Shown here: positions 7,963-16,059 of the stretch, one piece after another
How the letters are laid out: each line of letters begins with the position of its first letter
Position numbering within the stretch: position 1 is the stretch's first letter
DNA from: Bacteroidia bacterium
Lineage (GTDB): Bacteria > Bacteroidota > Bacteroidia > Bacteroidales > CAJPTX01
Reading direction: 5' to 3'
Length of the DNA stretch: 64,000 nt
NCBI GenBank assembly: GCA_905373475.1
Contig: CAJPTC010000001.1
Span: 1-64,000, forward strand
Notes under the pieces: model-generated
Databases searched by the model: none
What the model was told of the DNA's origin: nothing
Seen by the model: the letters and a program-made list of their open reading frames with translations, nothing else
Position numbers and translations under genes: made by a program

Positions 7963-9255
7963 ATGCGTATCCTACGGTATATACTTACTTCAACGGCTCT
8001 GCTTGCGACCTGCTCCACGCTATATGCCCAAAAAGGCGACTCACTCCTGTTTTCGCTCGAACTCTTTCAGCGTACGCGCGGCGAAGTACATGCGGGCTAT
8101 CGGGAACTGCGAAGCAACCGCCCTGCAGCTGTTTTCCTCTCGCAACGAACCCAAGTAGGCATGGGGATAAAGTTCCATGTATTCGAGTCGTATATTAACT
8201 TGCAAGATGGGCGCATTTGGGGAGCTACCCCCAATCACGTAGAAACTGGGCTTCTGGAGAGTTGGATTCAAATTTCAAATCCGCATTCAGATGCTTTTCG
8301 CAGCATCCGTATGGGTAGGCAAGTAATACAACTAGACGATGCATGGCTGTTTATGGCGCGACGCTATGCAAAAACGGGACTAGCACACGATGCCCTACGC
8401 ATGCAATGGCTACAAACTCGCTATGCACTAGACCTTTATGCTATGTGCAATGCACTTAACGAAAAAAATAGCCGTTTGGAATATTACGAACCTCATAACT
8501 ACAAATATATGTTCATAGTCCACGGCAATTACAATGTTTCTCCACGCAATAGTATTGGCGGAATTGTAGTAGGCGACTGGAATCAGGACAAGGAGTCGCC
8601 AACACACCTTTGTGGACGTTTTACAGGGGGGCTTCTTTTCAATCTACTCCCCACGCACAGCGTGCAGCTCAAGGCAGAGCTATATTATCAGGGAGGAAAT
8701 ACCTACAGTTTGCAGTACAATAGGCGTATGACCGTAAACGCCTTTTCAATACACAGTCGACTTTTTTTGCACGGTGCAACAAAAGGAGCTTTCGGTATTG
8801 ATTGGATCTCAGGCGGAACACAAACCGATCTTAGCAATGGGCAACTCCATCAATTCGATCGCCTCTCGGGCACATCGCACAGCTTCTTTGGCTATATGGA
8901 TTATTTCACCCTACAGCTCCCTACACTCGGCGGACTCGGTTTGCGCGACTACAATGCCTGGCTCTACACTCCCAAAGAAAGAAATATGCAAGTAGAACTC
9001 TCGGTACACGCCTTTCAAACCGACAAGCGCCCCGAAGATCTGGATTCGTTTCTAGGTGTTGAATTTGACCTCAAGGGCATGGTAGATTTCTATGCCAATA
9101 TGCGTTTAGAATTTGTTTATGGCTACTTTTACGGCACAAATTCGCTCGTGGCTTTGCAGGGCGGGAATGTCAAACATCATGGGCATTTTGGCTACCTCAG
9201 TTTTCAGTATGCACCGCAGTTTACGCTGAAACTTCCCACAACAAGTCAACCGTAA
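7963..9255 (+). CDS. Outer-membrane beta-barrel, alginate-export-like porin
   Basis: 430-residue outer-membrane protein with a signal peptide ending near residue 23 (ALLATCSTLYAQ). The rest alternates polar and aromatic residues as in a beta-barrel. The segment IRMGRQVIQLDDAWLFMARR, followed by HDALRMQW, resembles the alginate-export family motif (a GRQ-containing strand, then a DG/DAxR strand). In Bacteroidota these proteins are porins of mostly unknown substrate, so alginate itself is not implied. The start is ATG 7963 because the -7 box overlaps the upstream TTG. It stands alone between the palindrome relic and trxB. Confidence 0.7.
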   Translation: MRILRYILTSTALLATCSTLYAQKGDSLLFSLELFQRTRGEVHAGYRELRSNRPAAVFLSQRTQVGMGIKFHVFESYINLQDGRIWGATPNHVETGLLESWIQISNPHSDAFRSIRMGRQVIQLDDAWLFMARRYAKTGLAHDALRMQWLQTRYALDLYAMCNALNEKNSRLEYYEPHNYKYMFIVHGNYNVSPRNSIGGIVVGDWNQDKESPTHLCGRFTGGLLFNLLPTHSVQLKAELYYQGGNTYSLQYNRRMTVNAFSIHSRLFLHGATKGAFGIDWISGGTQTDLSNGQLHQFDRLSGTSHSFFGYMDYFTLQLPTLGGLGLRDYNAWLYTPKERNMQVELSVHAFQTDKRPEDLDSFLGVEFDLKGMVDFYANMRLEFVYGYFYGTNSLVALQGGNVKHHGHFGYLSFQYAPQFTLKLPTTSQP

Positions 9256-9314
9256 TGCCGTTTGTTTGTTGTAGTTAGATACATAGTAAATTGAAAATAA
9301 AGGAGTTTATTCCA

Positions 9315-10253
9315 ATGGCAGAACACGTACGTTTGCTGATTATCGGGTCTGGACCCGCAGGATATACAGCAGCTATATATGGGGCACGCGCAAATCTGTC
9401 GCCTGTGCTCTATGCGGGGCTCACCCGTGGCGGTCAGTTGACACAAACCACCGAGATTGAAAACTTCCCAGGTTATCCTCAAGGCACTACGGGTACGGCA
9501 CTCATGGAAGACCTCCGTGCTCAAGCAGAACGGCTCGGAGCAGACCTACGCGAAGGAATTGTTGTAAAGGCGGATTTGACGGACGCACGACGCGTTGTAA
9601 CTCTCGATGACGGCAAGGAGATTGAGGCCGATGCCATCATTATAGCCACAGGGGCAGAAGCAAAATATTTAGGTTTGCCCTCCGAACAGAAGTTCCGCCA
9701 GATAGGTGGCGTGTCGGCTTGTGCCACATGCGACGGCTTTTTTTATCGCAATAAGGTAGTTGCTGTTGTAGGCGGTGGCGATACCGCTGGTGAGGAGGCT
9801 ACCTATTTAGCTTCTATCTGCGAAAAGGTATACCTCATAGTGCGTAAACCTGCTATGCGTGCTTCTAAGGCAATGCTCGATCGGGTGAACAATACGCCCA
9901 ACCTCGAGGTACTGTACAATACCGTGACCGACGAGGTTTTGGGTGACGATATGGGGGTAACGGGTGTGCGCGTGCTCAATACCGAGACGAACGAGAAACG
10001 CGAACTTGCGATACATGGGTTCTTCCTTGCCATTGGGCATAAACCCAATTCCGATGTGTTTAAGGATCAGATCAAGGTAGACGAGCAAGGCTACATAGTT
10101 ACTGAGCCAGGAACGCCCAAAACGAATGTGGCAGGCGTGTTTGCTGCAGGCGATGTACAAGACCCACACTACCGTCAGGCAATTACGGCAGCGGCATCGG
10201 GATGCAAAGCTGCACTGGATGCAGAACGTTTTTTAGGAACACGCAAGTTTTAG
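9315..10253 (+). CDS. trxB: Thioredoxin-disulfide reductase
   Basis: Cytoplasmic FAD/NADPH flavoenzyme that keeps thioredoxin reduced. 312 residues. An FAD-binding GSGPAGYTAA motif lies at the N-terminus, the redox-active disulfide CATC at residues 136-139 (SACATCDGFF), the NADPH-binding GGGDTAGEEA just after, and the C-terminal FAD motif GVFAAGDVQD near 275. ATG 9315 is preceded by AAAGGAG, a good ribosome-binding sequence ending about 10 nt upstream; an in-frame TTG at 9291 is less likely. A strong terminator at 10312-10348 shows that it is monocistronic or the last gene of its unit. Confidence 0.97.
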   Translation: MAEHVRLLIIGSGPAGYTAAIYGARANLSPVLYAGLTRGGQLTQTTEIENFPGYPQGTTGTALMEDLRAQAERLGADLREGIVVKADLTDARRVVTLDDGKEIEADAIIIATGAEAKYLGLPSEQKFRQIGGVSACATCDGFFYRNKVVAVVGGGDTAGEEATYLASICEKVYLIVRKPAMRASKAMLDRVNNTPNLEVLYNTVTDEVLGDDMGVTGVRVLNTETNEKRELAIHGFFLAIGHKPNSDVFKDQIKVDEQGYIVTEPGTPKTNVAGVFAAGDVQDPHYRQAITAAASGCKAALDAERFLGTRKF

Positions 10254-10311
10254 TGGAACATATTCTGAAACCCGACGTATACTAGGGCGTCATGGTTTCA
10301 GTATTGAGTAG

Positions 10312-10348
10312 AGCTGAGTCAGCACGTAGGTGCAGGCTCAGCTTTTTT
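10312..10348 (+). terminator. Rho-independent terminator of trxB
   Basis: Seven-base stem AGCTGAG/CTCAGCT (10312-10318 with 10337-10343) with an inner GCAC/GTGC pairing, followed by six T residues (10343-10348). Confidence 0.85.
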
Positions 10349-10414
10349 ATATACTAGTTGGTCTGCTTTGCTCTAAGCTAAATTCCCCTCCTTAACTGCC
10401 ATCCTCCCTTTTTG

Positions 10415-10422
10415 TATCTTTG
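10415..10422 (+). promoter_or_regulatory. Promoter -7 box of the methylase locus
   Basis: TATCTTTG matches TAnnTTTG and lies 32 bp before the ATG of the short leader ORF (10454), so this ORF and the methylase downstream are probably co-transcribed. Confidence 0.55.
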
Positions 10423-10453
10423 TTTTGTAACAGGATTTTATCTGATGCTCCTC

Positions 10454-10591
10454 ATGGCAAACAAGCATACGCGCGAAGAACAAGTAAAAAATTACGTGGC
10501 AGAAGAGTGGTTTGCCGCCTACGACTGCAAGAACATTATTCGGAACTTGGACTTCTGTGTCGCGCAAAAACAGGTTAAATCTACGCTCTAA
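10454..10591 (+). pseudogene. N-terminal stub of a type IIG-like restriction-modification protein
   Basis: 45-residue ORF (MANKHTREEQVKNYVAEEWF, then AAYDCKNIIRNLDFCV) whose stop TAA shares one base with the ATG of the methylase. From memory of the family, N-6 methylase proteins of the fused restriction type begin with just such a segment (an E-x-F/W-F...DC...I...IDFCV pattern), and a nuclease domain with a WAEAK-type motif follows directly. That domain is absent here, so I read this as the N-terminal piece left after an internal deletion. It could also be expressed as a short separate peptide. Confidence 0.55.
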
Positions 10592-12198
10592 TGGAGGATT
10601 CTCGTGAGCGTAAGGGGGCATTTTTCACGCCCAAAATCTGGGTGGGTTTGTCGCAGGAGTACTTGGCCAAGGCATTCGGCAAAAACTGGCAGAGCGAGTA
10701 CTATGTTTGGGACTGCGCTGCGGGTACGGGCAATCTGTTGAACGGACTAACGGAAAAGAGTCGCATCTGGGCATCGACACTGGATTTACAGGATGTACGC
10801 GTGATGCACGAGCGCATTGCCAACAACAATGCAACAAACCTCGCTATCGATCACGTGTTTCAATTCGATTTTCTAAACGACCCATTTAGCAAACTGCCCG
10901 AGAGTTTACAAAAGGTGCTGAACGACCCGAAGAAACAGAGCAAGCTGATTATTTATATCAATCCTCCGTATGCCGAGGCTGGGAATGCGCGCACACGCAC
11001 AGGCGGTCGCAACAAAAGCAAAGTAGCCACCACTACGCAGGTACGCGAAGCGTATGGGAAAGATTTGGGGCTTGCTATCCGCGAGCTCTTTGCCCAGTTC
11101 ATGATTCGTATTAAAAATGAGCTACCTCTTTGCAAGATTGGAGTGTTTAGTAAGGTAAAATATTTGCAGGGAGTCGGTTTTGAAAAATTCCGAGAGCATT
11201 TTCTGGCAACTTTTCAAGGAGGGTTTATTGTCCCCGCCTATACGTTCGATAATGTAAAGGGAAATTTCCCCATTGCCTTTGCTATATGGGATTTGGAGAG
11301 AGGCGAAAAGTTAGCCCGAACGGTTCTTGACGTTTATGAAAAAGATGGTACAAAAACCGCAAAACCAAAGAGTTTTGACGCACTCCTAGCGTCTCGAATT
11401 ACCGATTGGATAACAAAATTTAAGGTTGCAGACGGGGAACTTGAGATAGGTTATACTGGAAATTATGGTCCTGATTTTCAGAGTAACGCGACGCTTTACA
11501 TCACGAATTCGGTTATAATAAACAGCAACGGTGTACGGAGTAACACAACCAAATACGCTATTGGGGCAAGTAACCTCATCCCGATTTGCGTCTATTTTGC
11601 CGTGCGCCTTTGTATGGAGCAAACGTGGCTCAACGACCGCGACCAATTCCTGTCGCCTCATTGTGACTGGAAACACGACCTAGAGTTTCAGAACAATTGC
11701 CTCACGTTCGCACTCTTTAGTCCGAAAAACAACATTCAAAGCGCCTTAGGTATCAACTATTGGATTCCGTTCACAGAGCGCGAAATTGGCGCGAACAACG
11801 AATTCGATAGTCACTTCATGACCGATTTCCTCAATGGTCGCATCCCAGAGCATGAAGAGCGCTCTTCGTTGGAAAAGATGGATAAACTGGCGGCACAAGC
11901 TGAGAACGAATATTTTATCCCTCGTGCTCCGCTCACCTTTTCCGAAGAGGCTACTGCCGTTTTTGACGCTGCGCGAGCCTTGTGGCGTTACTACTATGCA
12001 CAGCCTGACGCCCATCCCAATGCGTCGTATTACGACATTCGGGCATATTTCCAACAAAGAAACGATAAAGGGCGCATGAACGCTCAAAGCGAGGATGCCG
12101 AATACACCCGCCTACACGCCCTTTTGAAAGCAGCACGTGCCGAGCTTGCTAAGGTCATTGCCGAAAAGGTGTATAAGTACGGCTTCTTGATAGAGTAA
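10591..12198 (+). CDS. N-6 adenine DNA methyltransferase (nuclease-less type IIG relic)
   Basis: 535-residue S-adenosylmethionine-dependent DNA methylase. Motif I DCAAGTGNLL (from about residue 47) binds the cofactor, and NPPY at residues 124-127 is the catalytic motif for adenine N6 methylation. The C-terminal 300 residues should hold target recognition. The N-terminus begins at KGAFFTP, which in full-length relatives is internal, about 350-400 residues in. With the detached stub just upstream, this suggests that a deletion removed the nuclease and linker, leaving an orphan methylase. Whether it is active is unknown; the methylase motifs are intact. The stub and this gene overlap by 1 bp, allowing translational coupling. 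It ends 30 bp from the convergent NUDIX gene. Confidence 0.75.
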   Translation: MEDSRERKGAFFTPKIWVGLSQEYLAKAFGKNWQSEYYVWDCAAGTGNLLNGLTEKSRIWASTLDLQDVRVMHERIANNNATNLAIDHVFQFDFLNDPFSKLPESLQKVLNDPKKQSKLIIYINPPYAEAGNARTRTGGRNKSKVATTTQVREAYGKDLGLAIRELFAQFMIRIKNELPLCKIGVFSKVKYLQGVGFEKFREHFLATFQGGFIVPAYTFDNVKGNFPIAFAIWDLERGEKLARTVLDVYEKDGTKTAKPKSFDALLASRITDWITKFKVADGELEIGYTGNYGPDFQSNATLYITNSVIINSNGVRSNTTKYAIGASNLIPICVYFAVRLCMEQTWLNDRDQFLSPHCDWKHDLEFQNNCLTFALFSPKNNIQSALGINYWIPFTEREIGANNEFDSHFMTDFLNGRIPEHEERSSLEKMDKLAAQAENEYFIPRAPLTFSEEATAVFDAARALWRYYYAQPDAHPNASYYDIRAYFQQRNDKGRMNAQSEDAEYTRLHALLKAARAELAKVIAEKVYKYGFLIE

Positions 12199-12228
12199 AA
12201 GTGCTGGAAATAGCGCCAGAAGAGAGCT

Positions 12229-12888
12229 CTACGAGTCAGCGTTTACCGCCTTAAAGACTTGGGCTACAGAGCGGTAAGCATTCGGAATTATTTCCACGGC
12301 ATCTTCATACGGTAGCCAATAAGCACCCACAATCCCTTCTTCGGTTTGCGGTACAAGCTTGCTTTCCTGTGCTGCACGCATCAGAAACCAGCGCGTTTTT
12401 TTCAGAATCGGCTTTGTTTGCCCTGCCATGTAATAGGTGTGCCACGTTGTAGTGAGTTCGCGCACTATCTCCACCTCTTCTATTCCCGTTTCCTCCTTTA
12501 CTTCGCGCAGTGCCGCCTGTGCGAGCGTCTCGCCAGCCTCAACCTTCCCTTTGGGGAGATCCCAAAAACCGTTGCGCAGAATAAACAAATAGTGCTGGGA
12601 GGGGGAGAGGATGAGCCCCCCAGCAGCATCAATTCGGGTAAAAGCTGGTAGGACGCGCTTTTTCAGAATTGTGGCATTTATTGGCGCAATAATTCCTTCC
12701 AGATAGTGCGGGGGTTGTAGCCGCGAGTAGGAGCCATGCTCAAGTAAAATGTTTAATACCTTTGCAACAGTGCGGCTGGTAAGCATGTTGGCATGCAAGA
12801 AAAAAGTCTCGCACTGCAACGGATTGGCGGGAACAGTGGGTAAAAATTTGATTTGGGAGTCAGCTGCAAAAATTGTTGGATAACGCAT
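12229..12888 (-). CDS. NUDIX hydrolase
   Basis: 219-residue hydrolase of nucleoside-diphosphate-linked substrates. The NUDIX box is complete: GKVEAGET, then REVKEETGI, with the catalytic glutamates of REVKEE. The C-terminal half carries this domain. The N-terminal about 85 residues are an extension common in Bacteroidota members, so the substrate cannot be named. ATG 12888 is chosen over GTG 12897. Its start codon overlaps that of pyrE on the other strand, because both lie in the single sequence CATG (12886-12889), so the promoter of each gene must lie inside the coding region of the other. Confidence 0.9.
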   Translation of the reverse strand: MRYPTIFAADSQIKFLPTVPANPLQCETFFLHANMLTSRTVAKVLNILLEHGSYSRLQPPHYLEGIIAPINATILKKRVLPAFTRIDAAGGLILSPSQHYLFILRNGFWDLPKGKVEAGETLAQAALREVKEETGIEEVEIVRELTTTWHTYYMAGQTKPILKKTRWFLMRAAQESKLVPQTEEGIVGAYWLPYEDAVEIIPNAYRSVAQVFKAVNADS

Positions 12889-13513
12889 GAAAGACACAAG
12901 ACTTTTAGAAATTCTGCTCGAGCTGGGTGCTATTCACATTACAAATTCTAAGCCATTTGAATGGGCTTCTGGGTGGTTATCACCCATTTATTGCGACAAT
13001 CGTCTTGCCCTTTCCTCCTACGAAGCTAGGGAAATTATCTGTTCGTCAATGCAAGAGGTACTTGCACGGAAATTCCGAAACATCGAGGGTGTTGTTGGCG
13101 TAGCCACGGGGGCACTCCCCATGGGGGCTATTCTCGCACAAGCCTTGAAGCTTCCATTTGCCTACGTGCGCCCGAAAGCGAAAGATCACGGTTTAGCAAA
13201 CCAAGTGGAAGGAAAGATTGAAAAAGGGCAACGTGTTGTGGTGATTGAAGATCTGGTATCAACGGGCGGTAGTAGTCTGAAAGCGGTTGAAGCATTGCGG
13301 GCTATGCAGGCAGATGTATTGGGCATGGTGGCTATTTTTACCTACGCATTCCCGCAAGCTGAACAAGCAATGCGCAAGGCGAACGTCTATTTTGAAGCGC
13401 TTGCCACCTACCCCATGTTGCTCGAATTGCTCAAGGCGCAAGGCAAGATTAGCAGCGAAGACGAAGCGCGCTTAGCAGATTGGCGCACACACCCTGAAAC
13501 GTGGGGACGTTAG
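12887..13513 (+). CDS. pyrE: Orotate phosphoribosyltransferase
   Basis: Converts orotate and PRPP to orotidine 5'-phosphate in de novo pyrimidine synthesis. 208 residues, normal for the family. The PRPP-binding loop is clear (VVVIEDLVSTGGSSLKAVEA), and the K-x-KxHG loop appears as RPKAKDHG. ATG 12887 lies in the CATG shared with the divergent NUDIX gene. The SRPBCC gene follows 44 bp downstream on the same strand and may be co-transcribed, an order that I associate with Bacteroidales. Confidence 0.97.
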   Translation: MKDTRLLEILLELGAIHITNSKPFEWASGWLSPIYCDNRLALSSYEAREIICSSMQEVLARKFRNIEGVVGVATGALPMGAILAQALKLPFAYVRPKAKDHGLANQVEGKIEKGQRVVVIEDLVSTGGSSLKAVEALRAMQADVLGMVAIFTYAFPQAEQAMRKANVYFEALATYPMLLELLKAQGKISSEDEARLADWRTHPETWGR

Positions 13514-13557
13514 TCGTTGTTCCTCTTTTTGGCAAGGTTTAATTCGCTTACTGTGTA

Positions 13558-13956
13558 ATGCAAAAATACGAGAGCAAAATCGCCAAGAGTAAACGTATGG
13601 CATGCGACCTCTATGCTCGATTCTCAAACTTAGAAGAGGTTGCGCGCATGTTTCCGCCCGATCAGTTCCAACCTGTGGAACTCTCGCCCGATCGTTGTGT
13701 TTTCGACAATAAGCAATTCGGGCAAATCGGTTTTCAGATTGTGGATCGTGAAGAGAACAAGACGATCAAGGTAGCCGATATCAACGGGAAGCCGTTTAAT
13801 TTCTTCTTGTGGTTTCAGTTCAAAGAGGTAGGCTCGTACGATACGCGCATACGTATCACACTGCACATAGGTTTGCCCTCTATTATGAAGTTTGCGATGA
13901 AGGGCAAAATCCAGAAGGCACTTGACCAATTCGCCGAGACGATTGCACAAGCGTAG
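13558..13956 (+). CDS. SRPBCC-fold protein (polyketide cyclase-like)
   Basis: 132-residue cytoplasmic protein without signal or membrane segment. The pattern of an N-terminal strand (MQKYESKIAKSKRMACDLYA), a helix with the YxRFSNLEEVARMFPPD segment, a run of beta strands and a long C-terminal helix (GKIQKALDQFAETIAQA) is that of START/SRPBCC ligand-binding domains. The ligand is unknown. It follows pyrE and is closed by a hairpin-T-run terminator at 13971-13999. Confidence 0.75.
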   Translation: MQKYESKIAKSKRMACDLYARFSNLEEVARMFPPDQFQPVELSPDRCVFDNKQFGQIGFQIVDREENKTIKVADINGKPFNFFLWFQFKEVGSYDTRIRITLHIGLPSIMKFAMKGKIQKALDQFAETIAQA

Positions 13957-13970
13957 CCTAATCAAATCAG

Positions 13971-13999
13971 TTGCCGTAGCCTGAACGGCAATGTTTTTT
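13971..13999 (+). terminator. Hairpin with T-run just before the TonB receptor gene
   Basis: Perfect 7-bp stem TTGCCGT/ACGGCAA (13971-13977 with 13985-13991), 7-nt loop, then TG and six T residues. It ends 17 nt before the receptor start codon, with the receptor's ribosome-binding site directly after. It most simply ends the pyrE-SRPBCC transcript. Because it lies in the receptor leader it could also be an attenuator; there is no room for a cobalamin aptamer in the 60-bp gap. Confidence 0.75.
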
Positions 14000-14016
14000 A
14001 TTCAGGAGAGATAAAG

Positions 14017-16059
14017 ATGAGCACCTTGCGTTACCCTACGGGGCTATTTTGCTTTCTCTCTCTGCTCTTTCTTATTCCCCGCCTCTCATTTGCAGCTTAT
14101 AGCATACAGAACGATTCGATTATTGCCATAGAGCAAGTAAAAATCGGCGCAAAACGCGAACTGGAGCAAATACCACCGCTTGAACTAAAAGAGGTAGAAA
14201 TTCGGCATAGTACCGCACAAAATGTAGCCGATGCGCTCCGTTACTTGGCAGGAGTACAGGTAAAGGATTATGGAGGGATTGGGGGACTCAAAACGGTAAA
14301 TGTGCGCAGTCTCGGTTCGCAGCACGTGGCAGTAAGTTATGACGGAGTGCTTGTTGGCAATGCTCAAAATGGTGTTATTGACCTAGGGCGTTTTTCGTTG
14401 GATAATGTAGAACGCATCTCACTCTATCATGGTCAGCGCGCGTCACTCTTACAACCGGCACGTGACTATCTGAGTGGTGCACTGGTTGCGATACAGACAC
14501 GTGCTCCTCAATTCGATACCACACATAACTTTCGTCTGCAAGCTACGCTGCGCGGTGGCTCGTTTGGGCTTCTCAACCCGCAATTTTTGTATGAACAGCG
14601 CCTTGGTACTCGTTTTGCCCTGTCGGTCAATGGCGAAGTAATAGAGGCGCATGGGCGTTACCCTTTTCGTTATGTAGGGTACAATCGTGCTGGCAAGAAG
14701 GTTTACGATACAACTGCGATACGGCATAATGGCGATGTACACACACAGCGTCTGGAGGCTGCACTTTACGGGAAAATTGTAGAGGGCGACTGGCGTCTGA
14801 GGGTCTATGGCTATCATTCCGAGCGAGGGCTTCCTGGTCCTATTGTAAACAACGTGTGGCAACGTGGCGAACGACTTGCCGATAATACCCTTTTTGTACA
14901 GGCGAATCTGCGAAAGGATTTTTCATCTTTTCACCGTACTCAACTCCTCGCGAAATATGCTTATGACGATACACACTACCGTCAGCTCGATCCGCGCTTC
15001 TATGCGGCAAACCTCTTTTACCAGCAACAAGAAGCCTATCTTTCTTCAATACATGCCTTTCGTTTTACTTCATGGTTAGAAGGCTCGCTTGCCTACGACT
15101 TGCTTTGGAATACTCTTGCAAGCTTCGATCGTCTTCGCCATCTCGCTCCTCTTGGCGCAGTACACCCCCAGCGCATCTCGCATTATATAGCCACGACGCT
15201 TGCTTTTCAGCATCAAGGGCTACGCCTTCGTGCTACTTGCGTTGCTACAGGTGCATATCGGGGAAAGGAAACAGGTTCCCCTCTTGCTATGTGGCAATAT
15301 CTGCCAGCGCTCTATGCCTCTTACTCCCCACGCACGATTTCTAGTCTTTCATTCCACGCTTATGGGAAACAAACGCTCCGTCTGCCCACCTTCAACGAAC
15401 TTTACTATGTGGATTGGGGTAACCCTGCTCTTCGCCCCGAATTCGCTACACAGCTGGAGGCTGGTTTGCAATGGCATTACACAGCTACGCAATCGTTCTT
15501 TCGGAAGTTCGACGTTCTAGCCGACCTTTACTACAATCGCATCTCAGACAAAATAATAGCCTACCCTGCACGCGGGCAATTCCGCTGGACGACGATAAAT
15601 ATTGGTAAAGTGGCAATGCGTGGCACAGAGGTCTCGTTCTCATTACAGAGTCGCGAACTGGGGTGGCATCAATTCTCCCTCCGTTTACAATATGCTTATA
15701 CTGAGGCAACAGATAGAACAGATCCGCGGTCGGTATACTATCAGCACCAAATCCCTTATATACCGTGGCACAGTGGTTCGGTTGTGTTCAACTATACGTG
15801 GCGCAACTGCTCGCTTTACTACAGTTTCCTCTATACAGGCGAGCGCTACCACCAACAAGAGAATAATCCCTATAACTACGAACCAGCGTGGTTTACAAAC
15901 GATCTGGCTGTGGCGTTGAAGTTCAATATCTTTGCACACCCGTTTTTGTTGCGCCTTGAACTCAACAATCTGCTAGACCAGCAGTATGCCGTAGTGCTGA
16001 ACTACCCGATGCCAGGACGCAACTTTCGCATAACATTACAAACTACTTTTTTACGATGA
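14017..16059 (+). CDS. TonB-dependent outer-membrane receptor, BtuB-like
   Basis: 680 residues with a signal peptide (cleavage near residue 27, LSFAA). A plug domain lies at about 55-165 (VADALRYLAGVQVKDYGGIG, then VNVRSLGSQHVAVSYDGV), and a 22-strand-type barrel follows to the C-terminus, ending in an aromatic-rich strand. There is no N-terminal carboxypeptidase-like domain and no SusD partner, which argues against glycan uptake. The length and the partner lipoprotein (4-bp ATGA overlap) fit a corrinoid receptor of the BtuB-BtuG type. AGGAGAG six bases before ATG 14017 is a good ribosome-binding site. Ligand assignment is inference; an iron or haem ligand remains possible. Confidence 0.8.
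   Translation: MSTLRYPTGLFCFLSLLFLIPRLSFAAYSIQNDSIIAIEQVKIGAKRELEQIPPLELKEVEIRHSTAQNVADALRYLAGVQVKDYGGIGGLKTVNVRSLGSQHVAVSYDGVLVGNAQNGVIDLGRFSLDNVERISLYHGQRASLLQPARDYLSGALVAIQTRAPQFDTTHNFRLQATLRGGSFGLLNPQFLYEQRLGTRFALSVNGEVIEAHGRYPFRYVGYNRAGKKVYDTTAIRHNGDVHTQRLEAALYGKIVEGDWRLRVYGYHSERGLPGPIVNNVWQRGERLADNTLFVQANLRKDFSSFHRTQLLAKYAYDDTHYRQLDPRFYAANLFYQQQEAYLSSIHAFRFTSWLEGSLAYDLLWNTLASFDRLRHLAPLGAVHPQRISHYIATTLAFQHQGLRLRATCVATGAYRGKETGSPLAMWQYLPALYASYSPRTISSLSFHAYGKQTLRLPTFNELYYVDWGNPALRPEFATQLEAGLQWHYTATQSFFRKFDVLADLYYNRISDKIIAYPARGQFRWTTINIGKVAMRGTEVSFSLQSRELGWHQFSLRLQYAYTEATDRTDPRSVYYQHQIPYIPWHSGSVVFNYTWRNCSLYYSFLYTGERYHQQENNPYNYEPAWFTNDLAVALKFNIFAHPFLLRLELNNLLDQQYAVVLNYPMPGRNFRITLQTTFLR

Noticed and set aside
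10591..12198. Complete restriction-modification or BREX-type system
   Set aside because: No nuclease, specificity or PglZ-like gene on either side; only methylase motifs are present.
13956..14017. Cobalamin riboswitch before the TonB receptor
   Set aside because: Gap is only 60 bp and is filled by a terminator hairpin and the ribosome-binding site; no room for the aptamer.
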